Of a stretch of DNA of 64,000 nt, positions 38,376 to 46,413 are shown in pieces; positions within the stretch are counted from its first letter, which is position 1, and each line of letters begins with the position of its first letter. This DNA comes from an uncultured Nitrosomonas sp. (GTDB lineage Bacteria > Pseudomonadota > Gammaproteobacteria > Burkholderiales > Nitrosomonadaceae). A program made the translations under genes and the position numbers. The notes under the pieces are model-generated. The model was not told the DNA's origin. It saw only the letters and a list, made by a program, of their open reading frames with translations, and ran no database searches. The stretch is from positions 1 through 64,000 of the forward strand of contig CASDLT010000010.1 in the NCBI GenBank assembly GCA_949281375.1, given 5' to 3'.

Positions 38376-38987
38376 TCAGGAGAACAGTTCTACTTCTCCG
38401 CCAGCGTCAGCTTTATACAGACGCTGCCTGTAATCCCGTTCACGTTGAGAAATGGTCGTGTTGTGGTGATTACGCAATTTTTTCACCATGACTTTGCTAT
38501 TTTTTGGGAAGAAATAAACCTTGCGCGGAAAAACATCAACCAAATCCTGAGCAACGACACGTATCCGCTCGGTCTGCAAAAATTTCAGCACGAAATCGGC
38601 GTTACGCTGCCCGACATTTGCAACGGTTAATCCATCGAGTACATTGCCGCCGCCGAATACTTTGGCTTCCAAATTGCTACGGCGAGCCCCCAGTTTCAAT
38701 AATTGATTGATTAATATTTCCATTGCATACGTCCCATACCGGGCCGACGCATTCAATGGACCGCCCGCATCTCCCCCATCAGGGAGCATGAAGTGATTCA
38801 TACCGCCAATTCCACTGTAACAATCCCGGATACATGCCGCAACGCATGAACCCAGAACTGTCACCAGCAACAGATCCTTATCGGTCACATAATATTCACC
38901 GGGCAATAGCTTTACAGCCTGACAATCGAAACTTTTATCAAAGTAAAAATTGGTTGCAAGTTGCTCGTCCCTACTAGTTTCAACCAT
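38376..38987 (-). CDS. cheD: Chemoreceptor glutamine deamidase
   Basis: A 203-aa CheD. The catalytic dyad is visible as Cys48 (VLGSCVAAC) and His65 (GGMNHFMLP). It deamidates receptor glutamines before methylation, and in some species also assists CheC-type phosphatases; CheC is absent here. It lies between cheR (5 bp gap) and cheB. The length is usual, although a C-terminal tail of basic residues (RERDYRQRLYKAD) extends beyond the core. Confidence 0.94.
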   Translation of the reverse strand: MVETSRDEQLATNFYFDKSFDCQAVKLLPGEYYVTDKDLLLVTVLGSCVAACIRDCYSGIGGMNHFMLPDGGDAGGPLNASARYGTYAMEILINQLLKLGARRSNLEAKVFGGGNVLDGLTVANVGQRNADFVLKFLQTERIRVVAQDLVDVFPRKVYFFPKNSKVMVKKLRNHHNTTISQRERDYRQRLYKADAGGEVELFS

Positions 38988-38991
38988 GCTA

Positions 38992-39855
38992 TTACCTCAG
39001 TTTGTTGGCTAATTCATACACGGTTTTTTCCCGAAGCTTGAATAAATCACTTGCATGTTGAAAGCTTTCAGAATGACCTGCAAATAACAATCCATCCGAT
39101 GCCAACAAGGGCGCAAACCTCTTTAAGATCTTGTATTGAGTAGGCTTATCGAAATAGATCATGACGTTCCGACAAAAAATTGCATCGAATGGGCCGCGGA
39201 TCGGCCAGCTTTCATCCAATAAATTCAATTGCCTAAATGTAATCATATTTCTTAACTCGGGCCTCACTCTAGCAGAACCCGATTGAGGTCCTTTGCCCTT
39301 CAAAAAAAATTGCCGAAGTTTTTCTTTCGGAACCTTTTCCAGCTTATCTAATGAATAGATCCCAAGCTGTGCTTTTGCAAGCACATTCGTATCCAAATCA
39401 GTCGCTAAAATATGAACGGGGGGCGTGAATGTCTTAAACACTTCGACCATCGCCATGGCCATTGAGTACGGTTCTTCTCCAGTTGAAGAAGCACTGCACC
39501 AGAGCTGAATTTTTTTCTGATTTTTGCGTTTGTCGACATGTTTTTCGAGAATGGGAAAATGATGTTGCTCCCGAAAAAAAGCCGTGAGATTGGTCGTCAA
39601 CGCATTGGTAAAGGCCTCCCATTCCGTGGGATTTCCTTTTTCCAGGAAATTCAGATAATCCTGAAAATTATTAAACCCATTTGCGCGTAAACGTCGAGCA
39701 AGACGACTGTACACCATGTTTTGCTTGCTGGAGGAAAGCGAAATACCGGCATGCTTGTAGATTAAATGTTTAATCCGTTCAAAATCTGCTTGAGTAAACG
39801 CGTATTCACGTGATTTGTTATCAGAAATTCTTTCCAGATTGGTAATTAATTCCAT
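38992..39855 (-). CDS. cheR: Chemoreceptor methyltransferase
   Basis: A 287-aa CheR that uses S-adenosylmethionine to methylate receptor glutamates. The helical N-domain contains YSRLARRLRANGF and NALTTNLTAFFREQHHF. The SAM-binding domain has CSASSTGEEPYSMAMA and FDAIFCRNVMIYFD. Length and motifs are complete. It is placed between cheA and cheD in the same transcript direction. Confidence 0.96.
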   Translation of the reverse strand: MELITNLERISDNKSREYAFTQADFERIKHLIYKHAGISLSSSKQNMVYSRLARRLRANGFNNFQDYLNFLEKGNPTEWEAFTNALTTNLTAFFREQHHFPILEKHVDKRKNQKKIQLWCSASSTGEEPYSMAMAMVEVFKTFTPPVHILATDLDTNVLAKAQLGIYSLDKLEKVPKEKLRQFFLKGKGPQSGSARVRPELRNMITFRQLNLLDESWPIRGPFDAIFCRNVMIYFDKPTQYKILKRFAPLLASDGLLFAGHSESFQHASDLFKLREKTVYELANKLR

Positions 39856-39892
39856 AATTCATTATCTCGATAGGGTCGCAGCATTTAATCAG

Positions 39893-42064
39893 CTATATCA
39901 TTTCCTGCTGCGAGGCGAGCACTAGCGCCGCAGTATCAAGAATAAGCGCTACTTTGCCGTCGCCCATGATGGTGGCTCCTGAGACTCCCTGAACTCTCCG
40001 ATAATTGCTTTCGAGACTCTTGATCACGACCTGATGTTGCCCTACCAGATCATCCACAAACAAGGCCGCCTTGTGCCCTTCCGCTTCAAGAATGACGAGA
40101 ATTCCCTCATGAACCGAAGTAACATTCGGACGCAAATTAAAAATTTCGTGTAAGGCAATGACGGGTAAATATTCACCCCGAACCTGGACAACGCGACCAT
40201 GGCCACTGACCGTTTTGATATCGGCGGCACGAGGTTGAAGTGATTCAACAATATAATTGAGTGGAACGATAAACATCTGATCCCCGACAGCGATCGACAA
40301 ACCGTCCAGTATCGCCAGTGTTAATGGCAGGCGAATCGAAATGCGTGTACCCACACCGAGTACCGATTCGATTTCTATGCGCCCTCCCATGCTTTGAATG
40401 TTCCGTTTGACGACATCCATACCCACGCCTCGGCCGGACACATCGGTAACTGTTTCGGCGGTTGAAAAGCCTGCCTCAAAAATCAATAACCAGACTTCTT
40501 GATCGGTCATGCCATCATGCACCGGCAATCCACGTTCCCGAGCTTTGGCAAGAATTTTTCCTCTGTTCAAACCGGCGCCATCGTCGTTGACTTCGATAAC
40601 GATGCTTCCTCCCTGGTGAAAAGCACGCAATGTGATAGTACCTTGGGCCGGTTTGCCAGCGGCAACACGTTTTTCAGGCACCTCGATTCCATGGTCCAGG
40701 CTGTTCCGAACCAAATGGGTCAACGGATCGGCAATTTTTTCAATCAATCCTTTATCTAATTCAGTATTTTCTCCAACGGTCTTTAGCTCAACACGTTTGT
40801 TCAATTTAGAAGCCAGATCGCGCACAACCCGTGGATAGCGACTAAACACGAAACTGATGGGCATCATACGAATCGACATGACCGACTCCTGCAGATCACG
40901 CGTATTTCTCTCCAACTGACTCATACCGCTGTGCAGTTTCTCAAATAGCACAGGATCAAACTGGGAAGCCGTTTGGGCCAGCATTGCCTGGGTAATGACT
41001 AATTCACCCACCAAGTTGATCATCTGATCCACTTTTTCGATACTTACCCGTATTGACGAGGTCTCGCTCGCCGCCGCTGCAGGGTTATTTTTAGTGGATG
41101 ATGATCTGGTCGAAACTGCTGGCGAGTCTTTTGCAGCGGACACTATCTCTGGCTGTGACAGAATGGCAGGCTCACTCGGTTCAGAATATTCTAAATCGAC
41201 GGGTGAGGCCGGTGCTCCAGGGAAAAACCCATAACCGAAAGTCGAGGCAGTCGGATTTTCTTCAACTGGTGATTCCGTGTGCATTACCCTTTCACTGGAT
41301 TTATCTCTCGCGCTTTCCTCTACTGCAGGAGCAATCGCTGATTGAGCGATCTCGATTTTCAGATTTGCCGGGTTGACCACAAAGGCTAAAGTCTCCCAGA
41401 CATCCTCCTCGCTGTTACTCGTCGTGAGCTTCAATTTACATAGATCATTCCCAGCCTGAGATTGATCATCCAGCGTCCCAAGGTTTTTCAAATTGAGAAA
41501 CAAATTCTCCAGAACCGCATCTCCCATACCTTTTCTGGAAAACTCGATGTCATAGGTCGATCCTGCTATTTTCTCGATGGATTTAGGCTGATCTCTGGTA
41601 ATTTCCGGTATTGGTTCTGACAGCATCGCTTTGGACTGAGCAGCATCATTCTCATTTTTTTTAACTGATCGTTGCGAATCATCACTGAGCCGTTTTAATT
41701 CTTCACAAATAGCCAATGCAGCCGCAGGATCGGCTTGTCCTTCTCCGCGATGTGCGGCTAGTTGTTCACGAATCACATCACCAGCTCTTAAAAATGCATC
41801 GATCATCTCGCTGCGTACCTCGAGCTCACCTTTGCGTAATTTATCCAGTAATGTTTCCAACATATGCGTTGCCTCCGTCATATCCGTAAAGCCAAACGTA
41901 CCCGCTCCACCTTTTATTGAATGCGCAGCGCGAAAAATAGCGTTCAAATCTTCCAAATCCGGTGAATTCACATCGAGTCTTAGCAGACACGCCTCCATAT
42001 CCGCCAGTAACTCTGAAGATTCTTCAAAGAATATTTCATAAAATTGTTCGAGATCAGTACTCAT
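39893..42064 (-). CDS. cheA: Chemotaxis histidine kinase
   Basis: A 723-aa CheA, the kinase controlling the flagellar motor through CheY. The HPt domain has His48 (AAHSIKGGAG). The middle region (~170-260) is a poorly conserved domain, probably the CheY/CheB docking (P2) part. A Ser/Pro-rich linker precedes dimerisation (IRVSIEKVDQMINLVGELVI). The ATPase contains the N box (HLVRNSLDHGIE), G1 (DDGAGLN) and G2 (GRGVGMDVV). The CheW-like domain is C-terminal. AAGGTGA precedes the ATG. No cheW is in the window, so the coupling protein must come from elsewhere. Confidence 0.97.
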   Translation of the reverse strand: MSTDLEQFYEIFFEESSELLADMEACLLRLDVNSPDLEDLNAIFRAAHSIKGGAGTFGFTDMTEATHMLETLLDKLRKGELEVRSEMIDAFLRAGDVIREQLAAHRGEGQADPAAALAICEELKRLSDDSQRSVKKNENDAAQSKAMLSEPIPEITRDQPKSIEKIAGSTYDIEFSRKGMGDAVLENLFLNLKNLGTLDDQSQAGNDLCKLKLTTSNSEEDVWETLAFVVNPANLKIEIAQSAIAPAVEESARDKSSERVMHTESPVEENPTASTFGYGFFPGAPASPVDLEYSEPSEPAILSQPEIVSAAKDSPAVSTRSSSTKNNPAAAASETSSIRVSIEKVDQMINLVGELVITQAMLAQTASQFDPVLFEKLHSGMSQLERNTRDLQESVMSIRMMPISFVFSRYPRVVRDLASKLNKRVELKTVGENTELDKGLIEKIADPLTHLVRNSLDHGIEVPEKRVAAGKPAQGTITLRAFHQGGSIVIEVNDDGAGLNRGKILAKARERGLPVHDGMTDQEVWLLIFEAGFSTAETVTDVSGRGVGMDVVKRNIQSMGGRIEIESVLGVGTRISIRLPLTLAILDGLSIAVGDQMFIVPLNYIVESLQPRAADIKTVSGHGRVVQVRGEYLPVIALHEIFNLRPNVTSVHEGILVILEAEGHKAALFVDDLVGQHQVVIKSLESNYRRVQGVSGATIMGDGKVALILDTAALVLASQQEMI

Positions 42065-42200
42065 AAGTCACCTTATTTCATAGTGAACTGCTAGCCTAGC
42101 ATTTGACGTAAACATACAAATGTAGAAAAAGAGGTAAAATCCTAACCCAATCCCAATGCATCAATGTGCAATGCTCAGAACGGGGTGCTTTTGCCGCGTA

Positions 42201-42566
42201 TCAATTGATCACTTTCGCAATGACTTCAAGTAAGCGTTTTGGGTCAAATGGCTTGACCAGCCAGCCGGTAGCGCCTGCTGCTCTTCCTTTTGCCTTCATC
42301 TCATCGCCAGACTCGGTCGTCAGCATCAGAATCGGAATCTTTTTGTAGTGATTCAACTCCCGCAACAACTCCAGCAGCTTCAATCCATCCATCCGCGGCA
42401 TATTGATATCCGTTAGAACGAGATTGACCTGGTGAAAATTCGCCTTTTCCAGCGCATCCTGACCATCCACTGCTTCAATGACCTCATAGCCGGCGCCTTT
42501 CAGGGTAAAAGCAACCATTTGCCGAATTGATGTTGAATCATCGACCGCTAGTATTGTTTTTGCCAT
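42201..42566 (-). CDS. cheY: Chemotaxis response regulator CheY
   Basis: A 121-aa single receiver domain. The acidic pocket is D9-D10 and the phosphorylated Asp53 (VLTDINMPRMDG), with Lys105 (WLVKPFDP) and the Thr of MLTTES. GAGGAGG precedes the start. CheY-P binds the motor switch. It lies between the CheZ-like gene and cheA in one leftward operon, with 136 bp before cheA that hold no other gene. Confidence 0.96.
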   Translation of the reverse strand: MAKTILAVDDSTSIRQMVAFTLKGAGYEVIEAVDGQDALEKANFHQVNLVLTDINMPRMDGLKLLELLRELNHYKKIPILMLTTESGDEMKAKGRAAGATGWLVKPFDPKRLLEVIAKVIN

Positions 42567-42634
42567 TTACCAACCTCCTCTTGCTTAGATCGTTAATCTG
42601 TCACTTACTTCTGCATCATTTCAATTCTGCCCGA

Positions 42635-43213
42635 TCAGAAAAGCTCAATATCACCCATCTGCATGCCTTGCTGCGCCACCGGCTTCTCTTTAATTCTGAT
42701 ATTTGCCGCACTGACCGCCTTGGAAATTTTCTGGTGTTTTGCCTGCCACGAAGTGCATTCATTATTAAAATTTTCCTTACCGTCTATTCGTTGCAATTCC
42801 TTGTTCAGGCTATCGACTTGTTTCACCGTATGGGCGAGTAATTGTGTGACCAAATCGCCGAACTGTAAGGAAGTCACGGTCATTTCCAACTCATGTTCAA
42901 TTTTGTCTGCAATGACCATCTGCTTTTGCAGCAACTCAATGATTGACTGCTTTTCTTCAGGCAATGCCAGTTTTTCGATGGCAAGCACCATGTCATGATG
43001 CGTTTTAGTTAATTGACTGATGTATTTAAAATTAATCACCAAATTATTCACTGCATCACTCACCAGTCGATCAACCTGGGTGAGATCTTCCTTAATGTTC
43101 ACGAAATACTCTTCCGCATTGGCGCTACAAAGCATTTCATACAAACCATTCGTAACCAGCTCATCTACATTGGAAATAGCACTACTATGATTCTCAGGTT
43201 TAAGATCAGTCAC
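42635..43213 (-). CDS. cheZ: CheZ-like protein phosphatase of CheY
   Basis: A 192-aa helix-rich cytosolic protein with a GTG start preceded by AGGGAG. The central segment SLQFGDLVTQLLAHTVKQVD carries Asp120 and Gln124 in the D-x-x-x-Q spacing that CheZ uses to dephosphorylate CheY. The C-terminus ends QMGDIELF, like the CheY-binding tail of CheZ. Overall similarity is modest, so the call rests on motif and position directly upstream of cheY. An alternative is a CheZ-related coupling protein. Confidence 0.72.
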   Translation of the reverse strand: MTDLKPENHSSAISNVDELVTNGLYEMLCSANAEEYFVNIKEDLTQVDRLVSDAVNNLVINFKYISQLTKTHHDMVLAIEKLALPEEKQSIIELLQKQMVIADKIEHELEMTVTSLQFGDLVTQLLAHTVKQVDSLNKELQRIDGKENFNNECTSWQAKHQKISKAVSAANIRIKEKPVAQQGMQMGDIELF

Positions 43214-43226
43214 TTTGTTCTCCCTG

Positions 43227-43376
43227 TCACTCAGCTTGGAAGCTTTTAATGCTGCCCATTGCCTCAGTCAATTCAATCGCAAGGAATTCATCATGAATTG
43301 CACAATGCAAGAGTTCCAGGCAGTTTGGTTGGTAGACATCTATTAAAGGCCTGATTTTTGAGGAATCTACGTCCAT
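43227..43376 (-). CDS. Small 49-aa ORF at the head of the chemotaxis operon
   Basis: This ORF is too short for the track. The ATG at 43376 opens MDVDSSKIRPLIDVYQPNCL... and ends at a TGA 13 bp before the cheZ-like GTG. A GTGGGAA about 8-11 nt upstream may act as Shine-Dalgarno. It contains two Cys (19 and 25), an acidic stretch and a hydrophobic C-terminal helix. It starts about 47 bp after a sigma-28-type -10 box, so it would be the first cistron. I recognise no family. A second overlapping frame (MSHGRRFLKN...) is also open but is shorter and less protein-like. Confidence 0.55.
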   Translation of the reverse strand: MDVDSSKIRPLIDVYQPNCLELLHCAIHDEFLAIELTEAMGSIKSFQAE

Positions 43377-43422
43377 GACTCATGATTCCCACTTGATTCA
43401 AAAATCATATTTACTCAATGGG

Positions 43423-43449
43423 TTAACGTCAGAACCCAAGATAACTTTA
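43423..43449 (-). promoter_or_regulatory. Sigma-28 (FliA)-type promoter of the chemotaxis operon
   Basis: In reverse-strand sense TAAAGTTA, 11 bp, GACGTTAA. Compared with the consensus TAAAGTTT-N11-GCCGATAA, the -35 matches 7/8, the -10 matches 6/8, and the spacing is exact. It lies ~47 bp upstream of the 49-aa ORF. Confidence 0.78.
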
Positions 43450-43541
43450 GTTCTGGCAAGCCATAAAATCACTAATTCTTGAAAAAGATGAAATGCTCAA
43501 ATTCTCATCACTAATAGATGATGCTGCAACGTCACCATCTA

Positions 43542-43690
43542 TTAGGGAATGCTGATTAATTCGGCGAACGAGATGAGGCGAAGGGCGCTCGGAACGTAGC
43601 AGCCGGGACTTATCGACACGATAGGCGAGCGAACGAGTGCCGCGCAACAAAACGATTCGCTCGTGCAGCGAATTAATCAGTGTGTCCTTG
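43542..43690. repeat. MITE-like repeat, copy 4 of 5
   Basis: The left end TTAGGGAATGCTGATTAATTC is mirrored by GAATTAATCAGTGTGTCC at the right. Interior GGCGAGCGAACGAGTGCCGCG and ATTCGCTCGTGCAGCG. The left end overlaps a 10-bp inverted repeat (CTAATAGATG/CATCTATTAG, 43511-43545). It lies between the chemotaxis operon and the EAL/HDOD gene. Confidence 0.8.
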
Positions 43691-43753
43691 GCGATGGCAA
43701 AGAGGTTGGTGGAGAAGGATATTGATTCAGCTGAAGTAATTGGAGAAAAACGA

Positions 43754-44992
43754 TCAGTTTGTGACATCGCCAATTCGACTGGCCCAACCGACGGCCTGTA
43801 TCTCGATATCCGACAGCTCGGCTAAGCTCAGAAAACCCAGCTCATGCAAGAGAGACTGGATCAGAGTGATATCGCCTTTTTCATTGGCCTCGACGAGCTT
43901 GAGTTCCTGACCCAAGCGCCCTTCGCGGGTTAACAACGCCTGGCTCATATCCTCGGGTATACCCAGCTTGTCGATGATCTGCTGCATGTCAATTCCCAGC
44001 AGCACATCGAGTAGGGAAAGAATGCCGACCATAAAGGCTCTTTCATGATGATTTTTATCATGCGGGCGTTCAGAGGTAGCAATCAGCTCCATCAGCTTTC
44101 CTCGAGTGGCCGCGGTCTGCATCAGCGCGTTCGACATGCTATCGTCCGACTGATTGGCGCTATACAGTAACAATTGTATCCATCGCTGAAGTTGTTTGCG
44201 GCCTAAAATCATGATGGCATGTTTAATTGAATTAATTTTCTGCGGCATGCCACTGGCAACCGAATTGACCATGCGCATCAAGTTATAACTCAATCCGGGT
44301 TGATGCTTGAATTCTTTTTCAATTTCTTCAATGTCTGTCTCACCCATCACCAACGTCAGTAACTTTAATAGCGACAATTTTCCTGGATCGGCGCGTTTTA
44401 CCGTCATGACTTCAGGTTTAGCGAAGTAATAACCCTGGAACATTTGGAAACCCAGTTGCATACAGAGCGTTTCCTGCTCACGATTTTCTACTTTTAAAGC
44501 CAGCAGCAAAACCGGCCAGCGATTCAACTCGTGCACAAGCTTGATTAACTGCTCTTTCTCCAGCGCCAGAATATCGACTTTTGCGACGCTCACGATAGGC
44601 AGTAACTGCTCGATCTGGTTATTCATAGCGACAACATTATCCAGCGCAAACTGATAACCCTTTTGTTTCAATTCATTACAACGCTGAACAAATTCGCGAC
44701 TAATTGTCGGGGTTTCTCTTATTTCCAGAACAACATGTTTACAGGGCAGCAAGCTGATAATGTCGCTCATGACGAGATCAGGATCAGCGTTGATGAAGCC
44801 ACGCTGCCGTCCCAGGACATTTTGGATGCCTAATTGGCCATAAGCATTAACGATGACGTTCGCCGATGCGGAAAAATCGTTGGTGACATTGACCGATTCA
44901 TCAGTCTCTTCTTGCCTGAAAAGCAATTCAAATGCAACAAGATTATGATTACGATCAAGAATTGGCTGCCGACCAAGAAAAAAACCACCCAT
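43754..44992 (-). CDS. EAL/HDOD-domain signalling protein
   Basis: I chose the ATG at 44992 (412 aa, MGGFFLGRQPIL) since GGAGG lies 5 nt before it; the track start adds four codons. The N-terminal EAL-like domain is degenerate (FELLFRQ in place of the EAL motif, and ALDNVV where DDFG is expected), so cyclic-di-GMP hydrolysis is unlikely. The C-terminal HDOD domain (~215-400, LSYNLMRMVNS) resembles those of YuxH-type signalling proteins. A partial sigma-28 motif lies upstream. The context is a motility cluster. Confidence 0.82.
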   Translation of the reverse strand: MGGFFLGRQPILDRNHNLVAFELLFRQEETDESVNVTNDFSASANVIVNAYGQLGIQNVLGRQRGFINADPDLVMSDIISLLPCKHVVLEIRETPTISREFVQRCNELKQKGYQFALDNVVAMNNQIEQLLPIVSVAKVDILALEKEQLIKLVHELNRWPVLLLALKVENREQETLCMQLGFQMFQGYYFAKPEVMTVKRADPGKLSLLKLLTLVMGETDIEEIEKEFKHQPGLSYNLMRMVNSVASGMPQKINSIKHAIMILGRKQLQRWIQLLLYSANQSDDSMSNALMQTAATRGKLMELIATSERPHDKNHHERAFMVGILSLLDVLLGIDMQQIIDKLGIPEDMSQALLTREGRLGQELKLVEANEKGDITLIQSLLHELGFLSLAELSDIEIQAVGWASRIGDVTN

Positions 44993-45036
44993 GAACTCCT
45001 CCACGCTAACTTACGATGTAATGCAAAACTTCTTGT

Positions 45037-45063
45037 TCATCGGCTGCACGAAAAATTTCTTAA
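45037..45063 (-). promoter_or_regulatory. Possible sigma-28 promoter of the EAL/HDOD gene
   Basis: In reverse-strand sense TTAAGAAA, 11 bp, GCCGATGA. The -10 matches 7/8 of GCCGATAA, but the -35 matches only 4/8. The spacer is right. It is ~45 bp before the start. Weaker than the other two. Confidence 0.4.
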
Positions 45064-45105
45064 TGAGTTTTTTTGAAAAATTTGCTTGATGCGCTAATAA
45101 AATTC

Positions 45106-45255
45106 TTGAGGTAACGCTGATCAATTCGACAAACGAGAGGACGGCACAGACGCGACAGACATGGTAACCAGAATATATCAACAGGATAGCCGAACGAGTG
45201 AGCTAGTAGCACCAAAGCGACTCACGCCTGGATTCGAATGATCAGCGTTTCCCCA
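45106..45255. repeat. MITE-like repeat, copy 5 of 5 (diverged)
   Basis: The left end TTGAGGTAACGCTGATCAATT is mirrored by TGATCAGCGTTTCCCC at the right. The interior is the most diverged of the family (ACAGGATAGCCGAACGAGTG). It separates the EAL/HDOD gene from the first GGDEF gene. The flanking spacer 45005-45385 holds no gene. Confidence 0.65.
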
Positions 45256-45385
45256 GCAATGTCACAATCAATCCTGGAAAGATTCCCATCCGTGAGAGGA
45301 TATTTATCTGTTCTACCCTATCAATCAATGAAACCGGAGAGTGGCCGAACCCTCAGCCATTTCCGCTTCAGCTTGCTGACCAGAC

Positions 45386-46186
45386 TCAGAGTAATGCCGG
45401 AATTGCACGGTTCTTGCCCGTTCGTTTTGCTTGATAAAGCGCCTGATCCGCGCGGCTGATGACTGAATGCTGATGCTCGCCGAATGAACGCAATGCCACG
45501 CCGGCACTGAAAGTTATAGAAGTCAACTGGTTATCGACATTCAACAGAGTGTTTTTAGTCAGATTATTCTGCAGGCGATGAATAATCGTCAACGCTTCTT
45601 CTATCTCGACGTCAGGCAGTAGAATCACAAATTCTTCGCCGCCAAAACGTGCCACGATATCGGTGGGTCGTAACGTTTCTTTGGCTACCGTAACGAGATT
45701 TATCAGCACGCTATCCCCGTAAGGATGACCCAAACTGTCATTGATTTGCTTGAAATTATCCAGATCGACCAACACGACGCCCAGCGATTGCGCATTTCTG
45801 TCAGCGCGCGCAGCCTCACGCTTGAATATCTCATCGAGACCACGGCGGTTAAATGCGCCGGTCATCTGATCGGTATGCACGAGTCCGCGTAACTGCTCAA
45901 TCTCATCTTTCAAGGCTTCGATTTTCAGTTCCGCGCGTTTCACCTGCTCCTGGGCGGCAAACACTTCATCACTGAACCTCAATCCCCGGGTTTCGGAAAG
46001 TACGATATCAAGAATTCTAATAATTTCGTCAGCGCTGTTGGTTTTGCGGATTTGCTCGGCATAACGCTCGACCTGCTTATAATAGTCATCTGTATCAATC
46101 ATATTTTTCTGTTCGCTTAAAATAGAATCCGATGATTTAACCAATCTCAGCATTCCTTTGCGCCTCGATGTAATAACTTCTTGCAT
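45386..46186 (-). CDS. Diguanylate cyclase (GGDEF domain)
   Basis: A 266-aa cytosolic protein. A helical N-terminus (~30-100) leads to the GGDEF domain. The active-site loop is GGEEF at 182-186, and the inhibitory site RxxD (RPTD, 173-176) sits at the correct five-residue distance, so feedback-inhibited cyclic-di-GMP synthesis is expected. No membrane or sensor domain is visible. Its C-terminal two-thirds closely resemble the end of the 498-aa neighbour, so they are paralogs. AGGAGGATGG precedes the start. Confidence 0.9.
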   Translation of the reverse strand: MQEVITSRRKGMLRLVKSSDSILSEQKNMIDTDDYYKQVERYAEQIRKTNSADEIIRILDIVLSETRGLRFSDEVFAAQEQVKRAELKIEALKDEIEQLRGLVHTDQMTGAFNRRGLDEIFKREAARADRNAQSLGVVLVDLDNFKQINDSLGHPYGDSVLINLVTVAKETLRPTDIVARFGGEEFVILLPDVEIEEALTIIHRLQNNLTKNTLLNVDNQLTSITFSAGVALRSFGEHQHSVISRADQALYQAKRTGKNRAIPALL

Positions 46187-46413
46187 AATGGTGCCATCCT
46201 CCTCTTAAAACATCACGATATCGATTTCAACCACAGTCATACCAGCGTGGGAGAGATTCGTTGGATTGCGAAGGAGAACCCATACCCGGTATTTTCTGCT
46301 ATGGAAACAAAGTTAACAGAGCAAAACAGAAATGAATCGAATGAATAAAACAGGAAATTAGGGCTATTTACAAAAAATGCACAGCTTATGTTGTTCAAAT
46401 ATGGCCAGAGACA

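Noticed and set aside
43511-43545. 10-bp inverted repeat CTAATAGATG/CATCTATTAG as a terminator
   Set aside because: No T run on either strand, and its 3' arm overlaps the left end of repeat copy 4.
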